A stretch of 64,000 nucleotides of DNA from the NCBI GenBank assembly GCA_027422505.1, contig JAPQWV010000298.1, positions 496,001 through 560,000 of the forward strand, written 5' to 3'. A program made the position numbers and the translations under genes. The notes under the pieces were generated by a model. It had not been told where the DNA came from and searched no databases. It was given only the letters and a program-made list of their open reading frames with translations. Position 1 is the first letter of the stretch; each line of letters opens with the position of its first letter. Of the stretch, positions 10,873 through 24,844 are shown one piece after another. The stretch comes from Craterostigma plantagineum (taxonomy: Eukaryota > Streptophyta > Magnoliopsida > Lamiales > Linderniaceae).

Positions 10873-13800
10873 TGTAGCGACCCTAGCCATCGCTACCATT
10901 TCTAGCTTAACTCTAAGTGTCTAATGGTATGATAACTTAGAAGATACGAAAATACGGTAGAAATTTTTCCTTTTTCTTCATAAGGAGTTCGTGACCTGTA
11001 CACGTCAAAAGAATATAACTACGCGACAGAATAATTTCTTCGAGTCCTAATTACACCCTAATCCTAGTTCATAATTACTCGGGACGGTTGCGATGGCACA
11101 GCAAAAGCTCCTATGCGCCCGGCCTCACAGGTCGTCATCCATACACACGTCCACCCCCAAAAGACGCTCGGAAGCTTCAAAAGATAGGCCTTGCCAGCTA
11201 GGCGATCACGTACCGTGATCGTAAATACCTACAACACATAACATAAAAGAATGAGCCACCGAGGCTCAGTAAGCAGAAATCATGCATGTATGCACATGTC
11301 CCTTCCCCGCAAAGGCAATCCACGCCAATGCATATACTACTACGCAAAGGCGATCCGCGCCGATGCACCTATACTTCGCAAAGGCGATCTGCGCCGATGC
11401 ACCTATACTCCGCAAAGGCGATCTGCGCCGATGCTCATCATATTCGTACTAACATCACTCAGGGCCCTCGGCTAATCTCACTATGCACCACGAAGAGCTC
11501 ACGTCCACTAGGGACAAATAGGCAGCGGTCCACGCCGGATGGTCATACCTAGGATGCACATCGTTCCCCTAGGTTGCCATATTTACCCGGGCGTCCCCGA
11601 CTGTCGGCGGTCGCTCACGCTGGTAGCCCACGCTGAGGTTGCCTACACCAGGGTTCCACCCTGTGTCGCTTCTATCCTCAGGTCGCACCCTCCAGGTCGC
11701 ACCTTACCGCCACGGGCATTGCCCAATCATATCATAAGTATGTCTATATGGCCACATTGCCAACGGGCATCGCCCTAATATATTTCATTATTTTTACAGT
11801 AATAGTAGTATATGTATACGGCCCTTTCGCCAACGGGTCTCCGCCCTATTATATTTCATTACATGTACAATAATAGTAATATATGTATACGGCCCTTTCG
11901 CCAACGGGTCTTCGCCCTAATATATTTCATTACATGTACAATAATAGTAATATATGTATACGGCACTTTTGCCAACGGGCCTTCGCCCTAATATATTTCA
12001 TTAGGTGTACAATAATAGTAATATATGTATACGGCACTTTTGCCAACGGGCTTTCGCCCTAATATATTTCATTAGGTGTACAATAATAGTAATATATGTA
12101 TACGGCCTTCTTGCCATCGGGACCTCTGCCCTAAATCATAATCCATACATATTTTATATAATATTATGACGACGCTAAACGCGGCCCTGGTAGCATAGTG
12201 GACAGCCCTTGACTCAACTGCGAGTCGACAACACACGCCCATATCGGCAATGTATCAATCGCTTTCAAGCGATACACCATATATGTGCATACTTGACTCC
12301 TACGACCCTCCCACATATGATCGTGTATGCACGTGAGTATGAAAATGCAACAAATGCCAGACGAAATTACCAAGAGACAACATATACAATTAGTCCACGT
12401 AATTCATGTAATCATCGAGGCACATAGTCACGTAATATCAAGTAAACACAATTCAGGTAAGCCTCGAAGCACCTAGTCATCAAATTTAAAACTTCAGATA
12501 CGCTCACATGAAAGCATATCAATTAAATCAAATAAACATGAAATCACCGAGGCACGTAGTCGCATAAAGCAAGTACATTCAAACAAGTTATGTGTCGTAG
12601 TTGGATTTCTACTTACCTGTCGTCCGAGCGTAATTAATATCTTCCCCGTTAGCTCCTAACGTACGACCTTTAAACATAATATCATCGTATTAGTATTACG
12701 CCCTCGTTAATTAATTAATTAGGTCGAATCGAAATTATCTTACTTCATTAATTTTCGTTAGAATCCTAAGTCGTTCGACTCTTACTAGGTCAAGTCCCCA
12801 TCCAATAAATTTCTAGGTAAAGTTAGTATCAAATTCATGACCTAGGAAGTTCGGCGAAAGTTAGAAGATTTGTTAGTATTTAATTCGCCCGATTGTAATT
12901 TATCCGAATCGCCCGATTTGTCTTGCACGAATTTCATCTGCCCGATTTGATCTCCTATGGCTGATTTTGATCGATTGGTGTTAGTACGAAATCGCCCGAT
13001 TAAATCTTGCATGAAATCTCGTTTATTCACCCGATTTGTACTAGCGTGGATTTGTCCGATTTCTCCTTCATGTAATTTGCCCGATTTCATGACATTGTAA
13101 CCCTCAAATCGCCGAAGTCTCTTAAGGTTCCAAATCGCCCGATCTTCGCATGTTTAAATTAGGGTTTCGCCCGACTTTTCATGCATGGCTAGCTCAAGGT
13201 AATTCGCCCGATTTGAGGCCTTCAAGGGATGGAAATCGCCGCGTTTCCTCGTCATCATGACGTCATCCCGAAACCATGCATGGATTGATTTAAGCATTCG
13301 GCCGATTTAGGGTTTGCAAGGATGGAAATCGCCCGATTTCCATCTTGCATGAAATCGCCCGATTTAGGGCTTGTCAACTCGATTCTCGGCGATTTGTTCC
13401 TTTTATGCCACGTGTAATTTCTGTGTAATTCGTCCGATTTAGACCTCGCATGAAATCGCCCGATTTCATGCTTTGAGATACTCCAAATCGCCGAGATCCT
13501 CTAAGGCTTAAATCGCACGATTTAATCATCTCTTATGTTTAATTTATTAGATTCCTCACAAGCAACATTTCGCCCGATTTATTATCTTATTTCCCCGATT
13601 TCATCAAGTCTTAAGTCATCTACCCGAAATCACATCCATCGTTCCCTCTGCCCAGAATTTCTAAGTTCTAGGGCTTCATTCTACTCAAAGCTCTTCCCTT
13701 GCTAAATTAATGAGCCTTAGCGCAAGTTAGGCTAGCCAAAATCAAACAATAATCTCGAGGGAACTCTTAGCTATAATTTCATTTCAAATCCTAGGGTTTT

Positions 13801-14720
13801 GCCATTTATGGTACCTTCGGATTCTCAAATCCTCTAAGTCTTAAACATGTTTTATCACCTAGTAATGGAAATCAAAATAGCATTAAAATGGTAAGTTCAC
13901 TTACTCGAAATTCTAAGCAAATTGGAGTGGTCCTTTGGGATGAACTCTCTCGGCTCCTTCTCTTTTCTTTCTTGGCTTTTTCGTTGGTTTTGGAGTGAAA
14001 ATGGTGAAGATTGAATTGTTTGGATTAGATATTTATCATAGGTTATAGGGTGGAATTAGGGTTAACGTGGTCCTCCTTATTTTGAGGAAAATTTGTCCCT
14101 CACTTGTTTTGTTATAAGTTGGGCCTAGAGTTAAATGTTCTAGTCCAAGTTTTCATGTGTTATGCTAATTATTTCAAATCGCCCGATTACTCATTACATT
14201 GGTCGGCGAATTCTAATTTTCGTATACGAGGGATTCACCCGATTTGAGCTTCACTTGCTCCGCGATTCCCAGCATTTCACCCACAATAAAATCGCCCGAT
14301 TTCAAGTTGTCCAATTTAAACTCGGCGATTTCTCCTTAGCGTGCCACGTGCTCATGTTGCTCAATCGCCCGAAATGTGGCTTTATGGAGCTTGGCGGAAT
14401 CGCCCGATTTCAGCATCAAATGATTTACTACTCCATTCTATCGCCCGATTTCTCACCACTTTATCACAAGCTCGGCGATTTCTTACTTGCATGCCACGTG
14501 TACTGGCGACCTAATATTTCTTAAGTCCTTATAACCTAAAATCGAAACTCTCGACACATATAGGAATTAAAATCGCATAGCTTAAAGTCGTTTAGACCCA
14601 GAATTAATGGTACATAATCCACATAATGCACATGAATCACGTAAATGCACGTATACCATACGAGGTCACACTTCACTAATTTATTGGCCCTAAACACTTA
14701 CGGGGAACCCGGGTGCTACA
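10873..14720 (-). repeat. LTR copy 3 (3848 bp), right end of the array
   Basis: This LTR matches the others up to GGGTGCTACA at 14720, then the sequence diverges at once, so this is the outer 5' LTR of the minus-strand element. Two substitutions in the 71-bp array and one added C near 14281 separate it from copies 1 and 2. The five bases after it are CGTTC, but the matching left flank is outside the window, so a target-site duplication cannot be tested. Confidence 0.88.
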
Positions 14721-15982
14721 CGTTCCGTGAAGGAAGGCGTCCCCGTATCACCCACTCACTTGTCTGGCGTTCCTTAAGACCCGAAGCTGCCCTCGAGCCC
14801 TCGGCTGGCGTCCCTTCGCCTAGCACGATGATAACAAACACCTTTAACATCAGTCGTGAGAATTCCCTTCAAGTACGGCAGAATATTTACTGTTTTACAG
14901 CAGAAAATTCAATAATTCCTAACAATTCGTACAACCCTCGGATTAAGATGGTTCAAGTTGCTATGGAAAACTGGGAAGGTTAGCTTTCAAACTGGACCAG
15001 TTTCAGACTAATCGGATCATCCTACATGGGTCAAAACCACGGAAACAGTAACTGCGCATCACAGTAACGCCAGAAATTTTCTGTTTCGTTGCGGACTTCG
15101 AAAATGCGTATAAAAATGATGAGTTATCGGATTGAGCTGATTCTAATGGCTATGGACAGGATAGGAAGTTAGCTTTCGATAGAAACTGGTTTTGAAGAAA
15201 TCGGATAAGTATAGATGGGTCAAAATTTCGAAATTCTATCGATGCGACAGCAGTTTTTTCTTTCAGAAAACAGCAGTTTTCAGTTTCGCGCTGTTAACTT
15301 CAAAAATTCACCAAAATTCGGGAATGATCGGACTGAACCGATTGCAACTGCTATGAACACCTAAGAGAGTTAACTTTCCATAGAAACAAGTTTCAGGGGA
15401 ATCCGATACCCCTAGCTAGGTCAAAAACGCAGATAACAGAGACTGCGGTAGCTGAAGTTTTTCGAAGACCCTACTTAATGGAAACGAATTTGAGAGATAT
15501 CCAACATGTCGATTACCTTGATAAGGTCAGCGAAGACCAGAAACTCCTCAGAATCGTGCTCCAAAAGCTTTGCCTCGCCTGATTTCCCGTACACAGCTTG
15601 TCTAAATTTCCCCTACTTCTCTATGCACCGTTCGTTCCTTAGGAAAGAGGGAGATTAGGATAGAATGATGAGAACATACCAGAACCATTGATGGGCTGGG
15701 CCCTAAATGTTTGATGTTTGTTAGAGAAAATCTTAGGAATTGGTCTGAAATAAATAACAATGGGGCTTCATATAAAAAGAACATTGGAGATATTATAGGA
15801 AACTTTTCACAGATGGGTACTGATCAGGAAGAAAAAATTCGAAGGGTATTTAAGAGGAAGTTTAAACTTGAAAGGGGACTGAATGAGAATTTACCCAAAA
15901 AAAAAGAAAAGTAAGAATAGTCTAATCTAATCAGGCGTTCTCATCTCGCTAGTCGCTTCATTCATTGATAGCTCAATATTAT
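14721..15982. other. Unassigned intergenic or repeat-like DNA
   Basis: No convincing gene is seen. Between about 14976 and 15440, three diverged blocks recur about 190-200 bp apart, each with GTTA(G/A)CTTTC, then an ACTGG or ACAAGTTT..TC(A/G)..ATC(G/C)GAT core and GGTCAAAA. They look like an old tandem repeat inside a decayed transposon. ORFs at 14645-14983 and 15711-15914 lack recognisable domains; the second has a lysine-rich end made from a poly-A run. Confidence 0.5.
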
Positions 15983-16350
15983 GTTTCAGGCCCCAAAAAT
16001 GTTTTAAAATAGGTTTCAGGCCCTTTTGGAAAAATCATTAGTTTAAAGGACCTAATTTTCGTAAATTTTAGAGATAAGGACCTAAAGTTACACAAGTGCT
16101 ACTTCAGAGCAATGAAGTGTTACTGAGGAACGATGAAGTGTTATTTCAGAACATAAAGTGTTACTGGAGAACAATGAAGTGTTATTGCAGAACAAACAAG
16201 TGTTACTGAGAAACAATGAAGTGTTATTGAGGAACAATGAAGTGTTACTGCAGAACATGAAATGTTATTGCAGAAATCGGGTCCTTAAAACTAATTATTT
16301 TTCTGTCAGGGCCTGAAACCTAAGTTCAAACCCTGACAGGGGCCTGAAAC
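15983..16350. mobile_element. Foldback/MITE-like element
   Basis: It begins GTTTCAGGCCCC (15983-15994) and ends with the perfect inverted copy GGGGCCTGAAAC (16339-16350). A second inner pair, AGGTTTCAGGCCC near 16011 and GGGCCTGAAACCT near 16309, is also inverted, as are the next segments (TTTAAAGGACCTAATTTT against GGGTCCTTAAAACTAATTA). The result is a long hairpin about 368 bp across with a minisatellite in its loop. No ORF and no clear target duplication are seen. It lies about 0.9 kb upstream of the kinase ATG. Confidence 0.65.
16094..16280. repeat. 21-bp minisatellite (about 9 units)
   Basis: AAGTGTTA and variants recur at 16094, 16115, 16136, 16156, 16177, 16198, 16219, 16240 and 16260. 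The unit is roughly AAGTGTTAYTGMRGAACAATG. The array occupies the loop of the foldback element. Confidence 0.9.
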
Positions 16351-17258
16351 GTAATTTCCCCTATTATATGCCTTTTGGGAGACGCAGCTCGTCATCTTTT
16401 GTTTGACCAGCCTGTCATCATATGTATTACACCCTATTCGGCCAACCATTTGAACACACCCAACCCAATACAGAAAGGAAAAAGAAAAGAAGATAAGAAA
16501 AAAATTCTGGAAAATTAGTAGGAAGAAGTTTTGTAGTAGATCCGGCGATTAATCGAGCTTATAGATCGGTCACTCGTTTGTTTCGTCTTGAAGAAGCTGT
16601 TTAGTATCACGCAGCTCTTTCTTTATCTGTGAGCTTTTTCTTTAACCAAGTCCTCGCAACTTCTTTCTCGTTTTATGTCCATGATATGAATTTTCTGGTG
16701 ATTTTCAGCTCACTTGCGTTGCCTGTGCTTTTGTTTTAAAGTTCTTCCAATTGTTTTTTCTTTTTCCAATGTTTTGTTTTTTTCGTCCGTTGAAAATGAC
16801 CTTTTTCTTTCTTTTGAGTTCATAACTATACTGTTTTTTGTTCTCGTAATATCTCGATTCTGGTAAGCTATCTTTTAGTTCTTCTTCGGATGATTTTACT
16901 AATTTTTTTCTAATAGGTTACATGGTCCATGTTTACTTGCCAGATCTAATACTTTGATAAGATATGTTCGTAATTTGGGGAATGTTTTGCTTCATTACGT
17001 TCTCTTTTACATCTAGACGACCTTAGCTTCTTGTCCTGCAATTCTTACATCACTTTTCCATTCTTAGTATGCTTTAAAAATGAAATAAGTTCCTCAATAA
17101 TAGACAACCCAAGAACTTGTTAGATTCCTTCCTCTAGGCATTCTTGTCTGAAACAATTTCTCACATCTACTGTCCCAATTACTCACTGCATTTAGATTCT
17201 GCTGTCATCTTATTTACATAGGCTGGAGAGAAAACGTTAATTTGGTCGTTCTTGAAGA
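16351..17258 (+). promoter_or_regulatory. 5' flank, probable 5' UTR and UTR intron of the kinase gene
   Basis: The stretch has no ORF of note. A purine-rich run (16470-16530) is followed by pyrimidine-rich DNA typical of plant leaders. A likely 5' UTR intron ends at TTTACATAG/GC (17220), 38 bases before the ATG; GTAAGC near 16864 is a possible donor. The transcription start cannot be fixed by eye, and no TATA box is offered with confidence. Confidence 0.45.
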
Positions 17259-19538
<2,280 letters not shown>

Positions 19539-20031
19539 ATGAGATCTCAAGGGAATGAGGAATGTGTTTGTATACTACCTATCATCCTCCCCTTTTTCCT
19601 TTGTATCTATCGGATTTTAGTTATGAGCAGCTGAACAAAGATGATGATATGTGTTTGTCGCAACCGTTGTTATAGTGTCGATGTTTATTGTATGTTGGGC
19701 ATCTGACCATTCTTTCTTTCATTTTGATTTGGTGACAGACTCTCTGCAATATCGTTGAATGGAAATCTAACTAGTAGTGTTTTGTCTACTCCTTCAAGTG
19801 ATGTATGGCCTTTGCGTTGCTGCTGCATATATTATGTATATGAATTGTCATTAACATTACTGCTTGTGCATAAATAGAGCGAGGATTCGGTTCAAATAAT
19901 TGACAGTGAGGTGTTGAGAGGTGTTGAATAGCGTTCAAAAGTTTGAAACTCTATACCAATCAGATAAACACCCTTTCATTCACAAATTTTCTCGTCTTAT
20001 TTCATAATATCTAGAAGACAGCAGAATATTA
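19539..20031. other. 3' flanks between convergent kinase and DUF952 genes
   Basis: The gap of 493 bp lies between the kinase stop and the DUF952 stop. It should contain both 3' UTRs, which converge and may overlap. It is T-rich on the plus strand. No ORF or repeat is seen and no polyadenylation signal is called. Confidence 0.6.
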
Positions 20032-20463
20032 TTACGATTTATTATTGTTGCAGATTAATTTGCCATCATTTGGTAAGGCTACCTTTTCTGCCTTGGTGAC
20101 AGCGTCGAGAGGAAAAGGAATGAAACTCCGAGATGGACCATAAAAATGAGGAAAAGAAAGTTCCCTCTCCATCAGCTGCTTCATATATCAACCCATCACC
20201 AAGCTGAAACGACACAACAAATGTTTTCTCAACATCAAATCAACCAAACCTATGGAGGAGCAATCATTGCATTGCATTGCATTGCAATTGCATCATCAAA
20301 ACAGAATCACAAGTATAGTTATGTAATTACCTTTTTAACATCAATCTGGAGTAGATACAGATCTTGCTTTGCATTCAAGAAAAAATTGTTCAACGTCGGT
20401 TCAACCTACAGTAAATCAAACTTTTATTGGGTCAACCATTTCCCAGCTTAAATATGATCTAGC

Positions 20464-20970
20464 TGTTGGGGTTGAGCGGTTATTTTTCGGGCCCAGCGGA
20501 AGGTTTATTTTGAACCGCGACTATTTTATTTGGACAATATAGAATCAAAATGACGACGATAGAGAACACGTGATTTTTACGTGGTTCGGCCAATACCGCC
20601 TACCTCCAACGGAGAGCACCAGCTTTACTATATTGAGAATATTATAGCGTACAAACTAACACTCGTGTTTAAACCAAAACTCGAGACCCCTTACCCACCC
20701 GGGTAATATATTTGTATTCCCAACTACCCCAGTAAAATTACACCCGCTCTCACCCTTATCTATCCGGACAAGATTTTTTTTTCTCTCACCTATTCTCTCT
20801 CTCACTCACGTTTTTGGGGGTGATTTACAAGTGAAGGTTTCATCCCCTTTTATAGCCTAATGCCATAGGAGATGCCAAACCATATGCCCTCATTGCTTAC
20901 ATCATTTGAAGAAAAAATCAAAATGATCTCCTCTACCTCTCGCATGTGTATGTAGGTTGAAAATTCAACA
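20464..20970 (-). repeat. 3' LTR of outer copia element (507 bp)
   Basis: It runs from TGTTGGGGTTGAGCGG at 20464 to AAATTCAACA at 20970 (plus-strand reading). The purine tract AAAAGGGGGAGA (minus strand, 20973-20984) adjoins it. By eye it differs from the partner LTR at roughly ten positions. Confidence 0.93.
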
Positions 20971-21174
20971 ATTCTCCCCCTTTTCAACATCGGCGTCTTC
21001 TTCACCAAACAAAGCACTCATCCCAGCGAGTCCGTCTGAGAGTAACCCGTTCGTAAATACCACGAACGCCCATTGGCCTTCCTTGTACCAGCTACACATG
21101 TTCGAATCAAGAATTGCAGTCCTACCCACTTGATTCACCCGCGGCCAATCCCATGTGCAGCTGTCGAACCAACT

Positions 21175-22506
21175 CTACTCGTCGATTCTGAAGAGGGACT
21201 TCAATGTAACCCCTTCTCCAGTAGGACTTTCCTTATCACGATCGTCTGCCTTTCCACCACGCGCGCGCGATTTTCGTGAACCCATCGAAGTCAGAGTGTT
21301 TTGTACCACACTCCCGTCCAGACGATATAAACCTCCTCGCTCTTCTCCATTCAGGAGGACTCTTCCGCCACGTGTGATTTTACAGACTCCCCCTGCTATG
21401 AAACTCCCATAGCCCTTGGAATCTAACTGGCTCAAGGATATCAAATTCTTCCGTAACTTTGGGACAAAGATCACACCACCCAAAGCTCGCACCGCTCCGT
21501 CCGTCATTTTGATCTTCATAGTTCCAACACCACGAACCGCATGACGGTATCCATCAGCCATGGAAACCGAACCTCTTCGTATCTTCTGGAACTTATCAAA
21601 ATATTTTCTTTCGGAGCAAATATGGTACTTCGACCTTGAATCAAATATCCATTCATTCTGAGAACGAGCGTCATCATTGTAGACTGTGAGAACGTCTACA
21701 ACATCATCTGTATCCTATGCTATCATGGCTGTGGCATTTTTCTTGCCGTTCTTGTCCTTCCTCCAAGTCGGACAATTCCTCTTGATGTGTCCCGACTCAC
21801 CACACTTGTAGCACACGATGCCCTTCCCGCCATCCTTTGATTTGGACCTGCTGCTACCTCCAAATTCCCTGGCGTGAAACCTTCCTCTACGATTCTCCCC
21901 GTGAATAGCCAACGTCGAATTTTGATTATCCCCATAATTTGATCGTCTCCTCTTTTCATGCACCTAAAGAGTTGACTGCACATCCACCATCTTCACCGTC
22001 GTCTTTCCGTACAATATGGTTGTGACCAAATTATCATAAGAATCAGGAAGTGAGGTAAGAAGTAAAAGGACTTTATCTTCTTCCTCCAACTTTACATCAA
22101 CTTTTATAAGTTGATCCACAAGTCCGTTGAACACGCTAATATGATCCATGAGATTCCCACCTTCCTCCATCTTCAGTCGGTACAACTCCCGCTTCAGATC
22201 TAACTTTGTGGTTAAGTTTTTCCCGAGATGCAGCTCCTCCAACTTCGCCCACAAGTCTCGTGCAGAATCCTCATTAACAACATTATTAATAATGTTATCC
22301 GCAATGTACAGACGGATTGTGCTGACACATCTTGACCCCAAATCCTCCCAGTCTTCTTTCGTCATTTTCTCCGGCTTTGCTGTGTCCCCTTTCAAAGCTT
22401 TAGCCAGACCTTGGTGAACAAGGATATCCTTCACTCGTCTCCGCCACAGAGTGAAACTCCCCATACCATCAAATTGTCGCACTTTGAAACTGCTTTCCGT
22501 CGCCAT
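21175..22506 (-). pseudogene. gag: Gag-protease remnant of outer copia element
   Basis: Reading starts at 22506 with a copia Gag of the UBN2 type (FDGMGSFTLWRRRVKDIL, LWAKLEELH, ITSLPDSYD-like segment LLTSLPDSYD). An in-frame TAG at 21964 is followed in the same frame by a basic region and the CCHC knuckle CYKCGESGHIKRNC (about 21790-21830). A second in-frame TAG lies at 21715, followed by the protease region. There the active-site motif reads DSR instead of DSG (WIFDSRSKYHIC, near 21640), then VPKLRKNLISLSQLDSKGY. The protein ends at 21175 with no integrase. It is a dead, gag-type remnant whose Gag part alone might once have been mobilised in trans. Confidence 0.85.
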
Positions 22507-22564
22507 TATCCTTGCAGAGATTCAACAGCTTCGCCCGACACTGGCTCCCCCGTAACGAAAAACC

Positions 22565-24829
22565 TGTTGGGAAACCCCGGGTGACCCGAGGCCTTGCCTC
22601 GGACGCAGCAGAATTTAAAATTTTTCCCGGGTTCCCCTTACGGTTTCCCTAGGATACTCGGTTAAATAAAGAAAACACACGTAGACACGTATAGTATGAG
22701 GATCTTACCCTTGTAGCGAAGATCCTTAGCTCCCGTAGCTCACGAACTGTGTCGAAGAGAATCACGCCGACCCCGTGACGTGCCGCAGACCAACACCTCC
22801 CCAAGGATGGCTAGAGGAAGTATGGAATGTTGTGTAGAGATGTATTTGTGTGTGTGTGATTTCTAAAACTCACAAACACTTAGGGTTTTTCACAAGGATC
22901 ACCCTAAATGCTCTAACTTCTCTCTAAAATCTCTTAGATAGTGTGAGAAATAGCTTGGAATTTATTATGGACGAAAATCACAAGTCTCATAATGTAAAAC
23001 CAAGTTTTAAATCATGAAATATACTTTAGATTTGTTTAAATGAGATCATGTCCTACATGACTCATTTTTGTTTGATTCTCTTGTTATGTTATCATCTAAT
23101 GACTAGATATTGTCCCACAAATCATAACAAAAGAACAAGGAACGAAATTGGATTTGATTTGGATCAAATTTGACCAAAAAACTGTCGGTCACGGCCTCTG
23201 ACATGACCTGTCACGGTCGTGACACATCATTGGATGAGTTCTGCCGCTCGTCACGGCCTAAGTCACGGCCATGACCATCTTCTGGAGGCTGTCACGGCCT
23301 GGGCATGAAGTGTCACGGCCGTGACACTGTCGGGCACCATTTTGGCTCGCTACTGCCGGTCGTCACGGCCACGTGCAAGGCTGTCACGGCCGTGACAGCC
23401 ATGACAGCTTTGCGGCAGTTTCGTATTTCGATCCGATCGAGGGGTAAACGATGTCCGATTGATCTGATATTTTAACCATAGTTAAAAGACTCACCAATCT
23501 TGATTTTGACCAAAGGGATTCTCAATCTGAGGTCTAGATTGTGAGATATGAAGTTTTGGAGCTACTGCTATTTTGCAGAGGGACTTCATGACTGTGACAA
23601 GCCTTGCTTGTCATTGTGAACCCTATTTACGCTTCATTCTTCACCTTTTCCGTTCCATAAATTTCCGTCCATGTAAATATAGTTTCTAAAACATATATTT
23701 AACATTTTTATTAACGTCTCTAAGATCGTTAAATCATTTTACATCTCATATTAGTTAGGCACTATCACAGTGATCATTTTTAAGCCCGACTCTCTTGGTT
23801 CGTCTCAACCCGGCAAGGGAGGAATCCAAGAATTTGGTAAGCGCCTAGCCAATCCCGCGGTACCAAATAGATCCCGTGTTGAGTACGATCTTCGATCTAC
23901 GAACCGACTATAGATTATTGTCGTACGTATAGACCCTTCACAAATGTCCCGATCGAGTGAGAGTTATGGTTACGTCAAACTCACTAGACTCGACTCTATG
24001 ACTAATTCGTGACTGGCAAAATTACTAAACTGCCCTTACGTCCCACGTAAGTCAGTTTATAGCTTCGGCCGAAGACTTCGTAATTTCCCGTCCCCGAATA
24101 TGCATAGGACATATATCTCAGTTACCAATGAGATAGTGAATCCCTAACGTTAGTCTAAGCACGGCAGTTACCCTTTGTTGTCAAGACTGCATGTCGTCGC
24201 CGACCCATGTTCGTCCCCGAACAAGGTGGGCCTAGCAAACTAGTGACATGTCAAGACCCCAAAGTCAACTCCGTCAAAAACCCTTCGGTCTAAGGTCCAC
24301 GCACACTACTATAGTCAATCGATCGATCATTGACGCTACCCAGAGTAACGATAAGGCCCATGTGATCGTCGATTGCGAGTCGTGTCCAAGTACAAGTTAA
24401 TCCCCTGATTCAACTTATACCAATGTTACGACCTCCCGCTTCCCAAGCAAATGATTGGCACAACCATATAAGAGTCGTTAACAAATAAGTCGTAATTGAC
24501 GCTCAGTCACCCTACTAAGGTCTAAGACTTATGGACTAATTTAATATCAGAGAATAATAGCTCACCGGTGCCCCTCTCTCATCCCATGAGAATCGGTGAC
24601 TAAACTCACGATATATGGGATTTATTTATTTTCCGTCTCACCGGATGCCTAGTAAGACTTTATAGGTAAATAAATAATATGCCTTTTAAAGAATAAATAA
24701 TAAAGTATAATTCCCTTAATACGTATAAGAATACATTATTCAAATACATAATGAATAATACATCGATTATTAAATACATGCCCTATTCATTACATCCTCG
24801 AATGGCATTCCGAGGGCACATCCCCAACA
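22565..24829 (-). repeat. 3' LTR of inner copia element (2265 bp)
   Basis: The edges are TGTTGGGAAACCCC and CATCCCCAACA. It carries a cluster of GTCACGGCC motifs (23187-23400). About 18 bp near 24418-24437 are present here and missing in the other LTR. Confidence 0.94.
23187..23400. repeat. GTCACGGCC palindrome cluster in copia LTR
   Basis: TCACGG(C/T)C occurs eight times in about 210 bp, several as the perfect 14-bp palindrome GTCACGGCCGTGAC. The matching cluster in the other LTR is at about 30838-31050, where one copy has been mutated or restored (CACGGTCGTG against CACGGCCGTG). Confidence 0.85.
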
Positions 24830-24844
24830 ATCTCCCACTTGCAC

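Larger units (their letters stand above)
1..14720 (-). mobile_element. Tandem chromovirus-type LTR element: LTR-int-LTR-int-LTR
   Basis: A unit of about 5806 bp repeats through this stretch. Taking LTR edges from TG..CA ends, the tRNA-Met-like primer site and the purine tract, it reads as LTR (1-3107, cut by the window edge), internal (3108-5066), LTR (5067-8913), internal (8914-10872), LTR (10873-14720), all on the minus strand. By eye the units differ by only a few bases, for example one added A near 8763, changes near 11977 and 12036, and one added C near 14281. Such arrays are known to form by unequal recombination between LTRs of neighbouring or sister copies. A recent array or a repeat-assembly artefact would look the same here. 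No integrase, reverse transcriptase or RNase H is visible, so the element is non-autonomous. Confidence 0.85.

Noticed and set aside
15711..15914. 67-codon lysine-rich ORF
   Set aside because: No domain is recognised and the basic end comes from a poly-A run; it was not called as a gene.
20146..20451. 101-codon plus-strand ORF beside the copia LTR
   Set aside because: It is antisense to DUF952 exons 2 and 3, which match a known domain on the minus strand.
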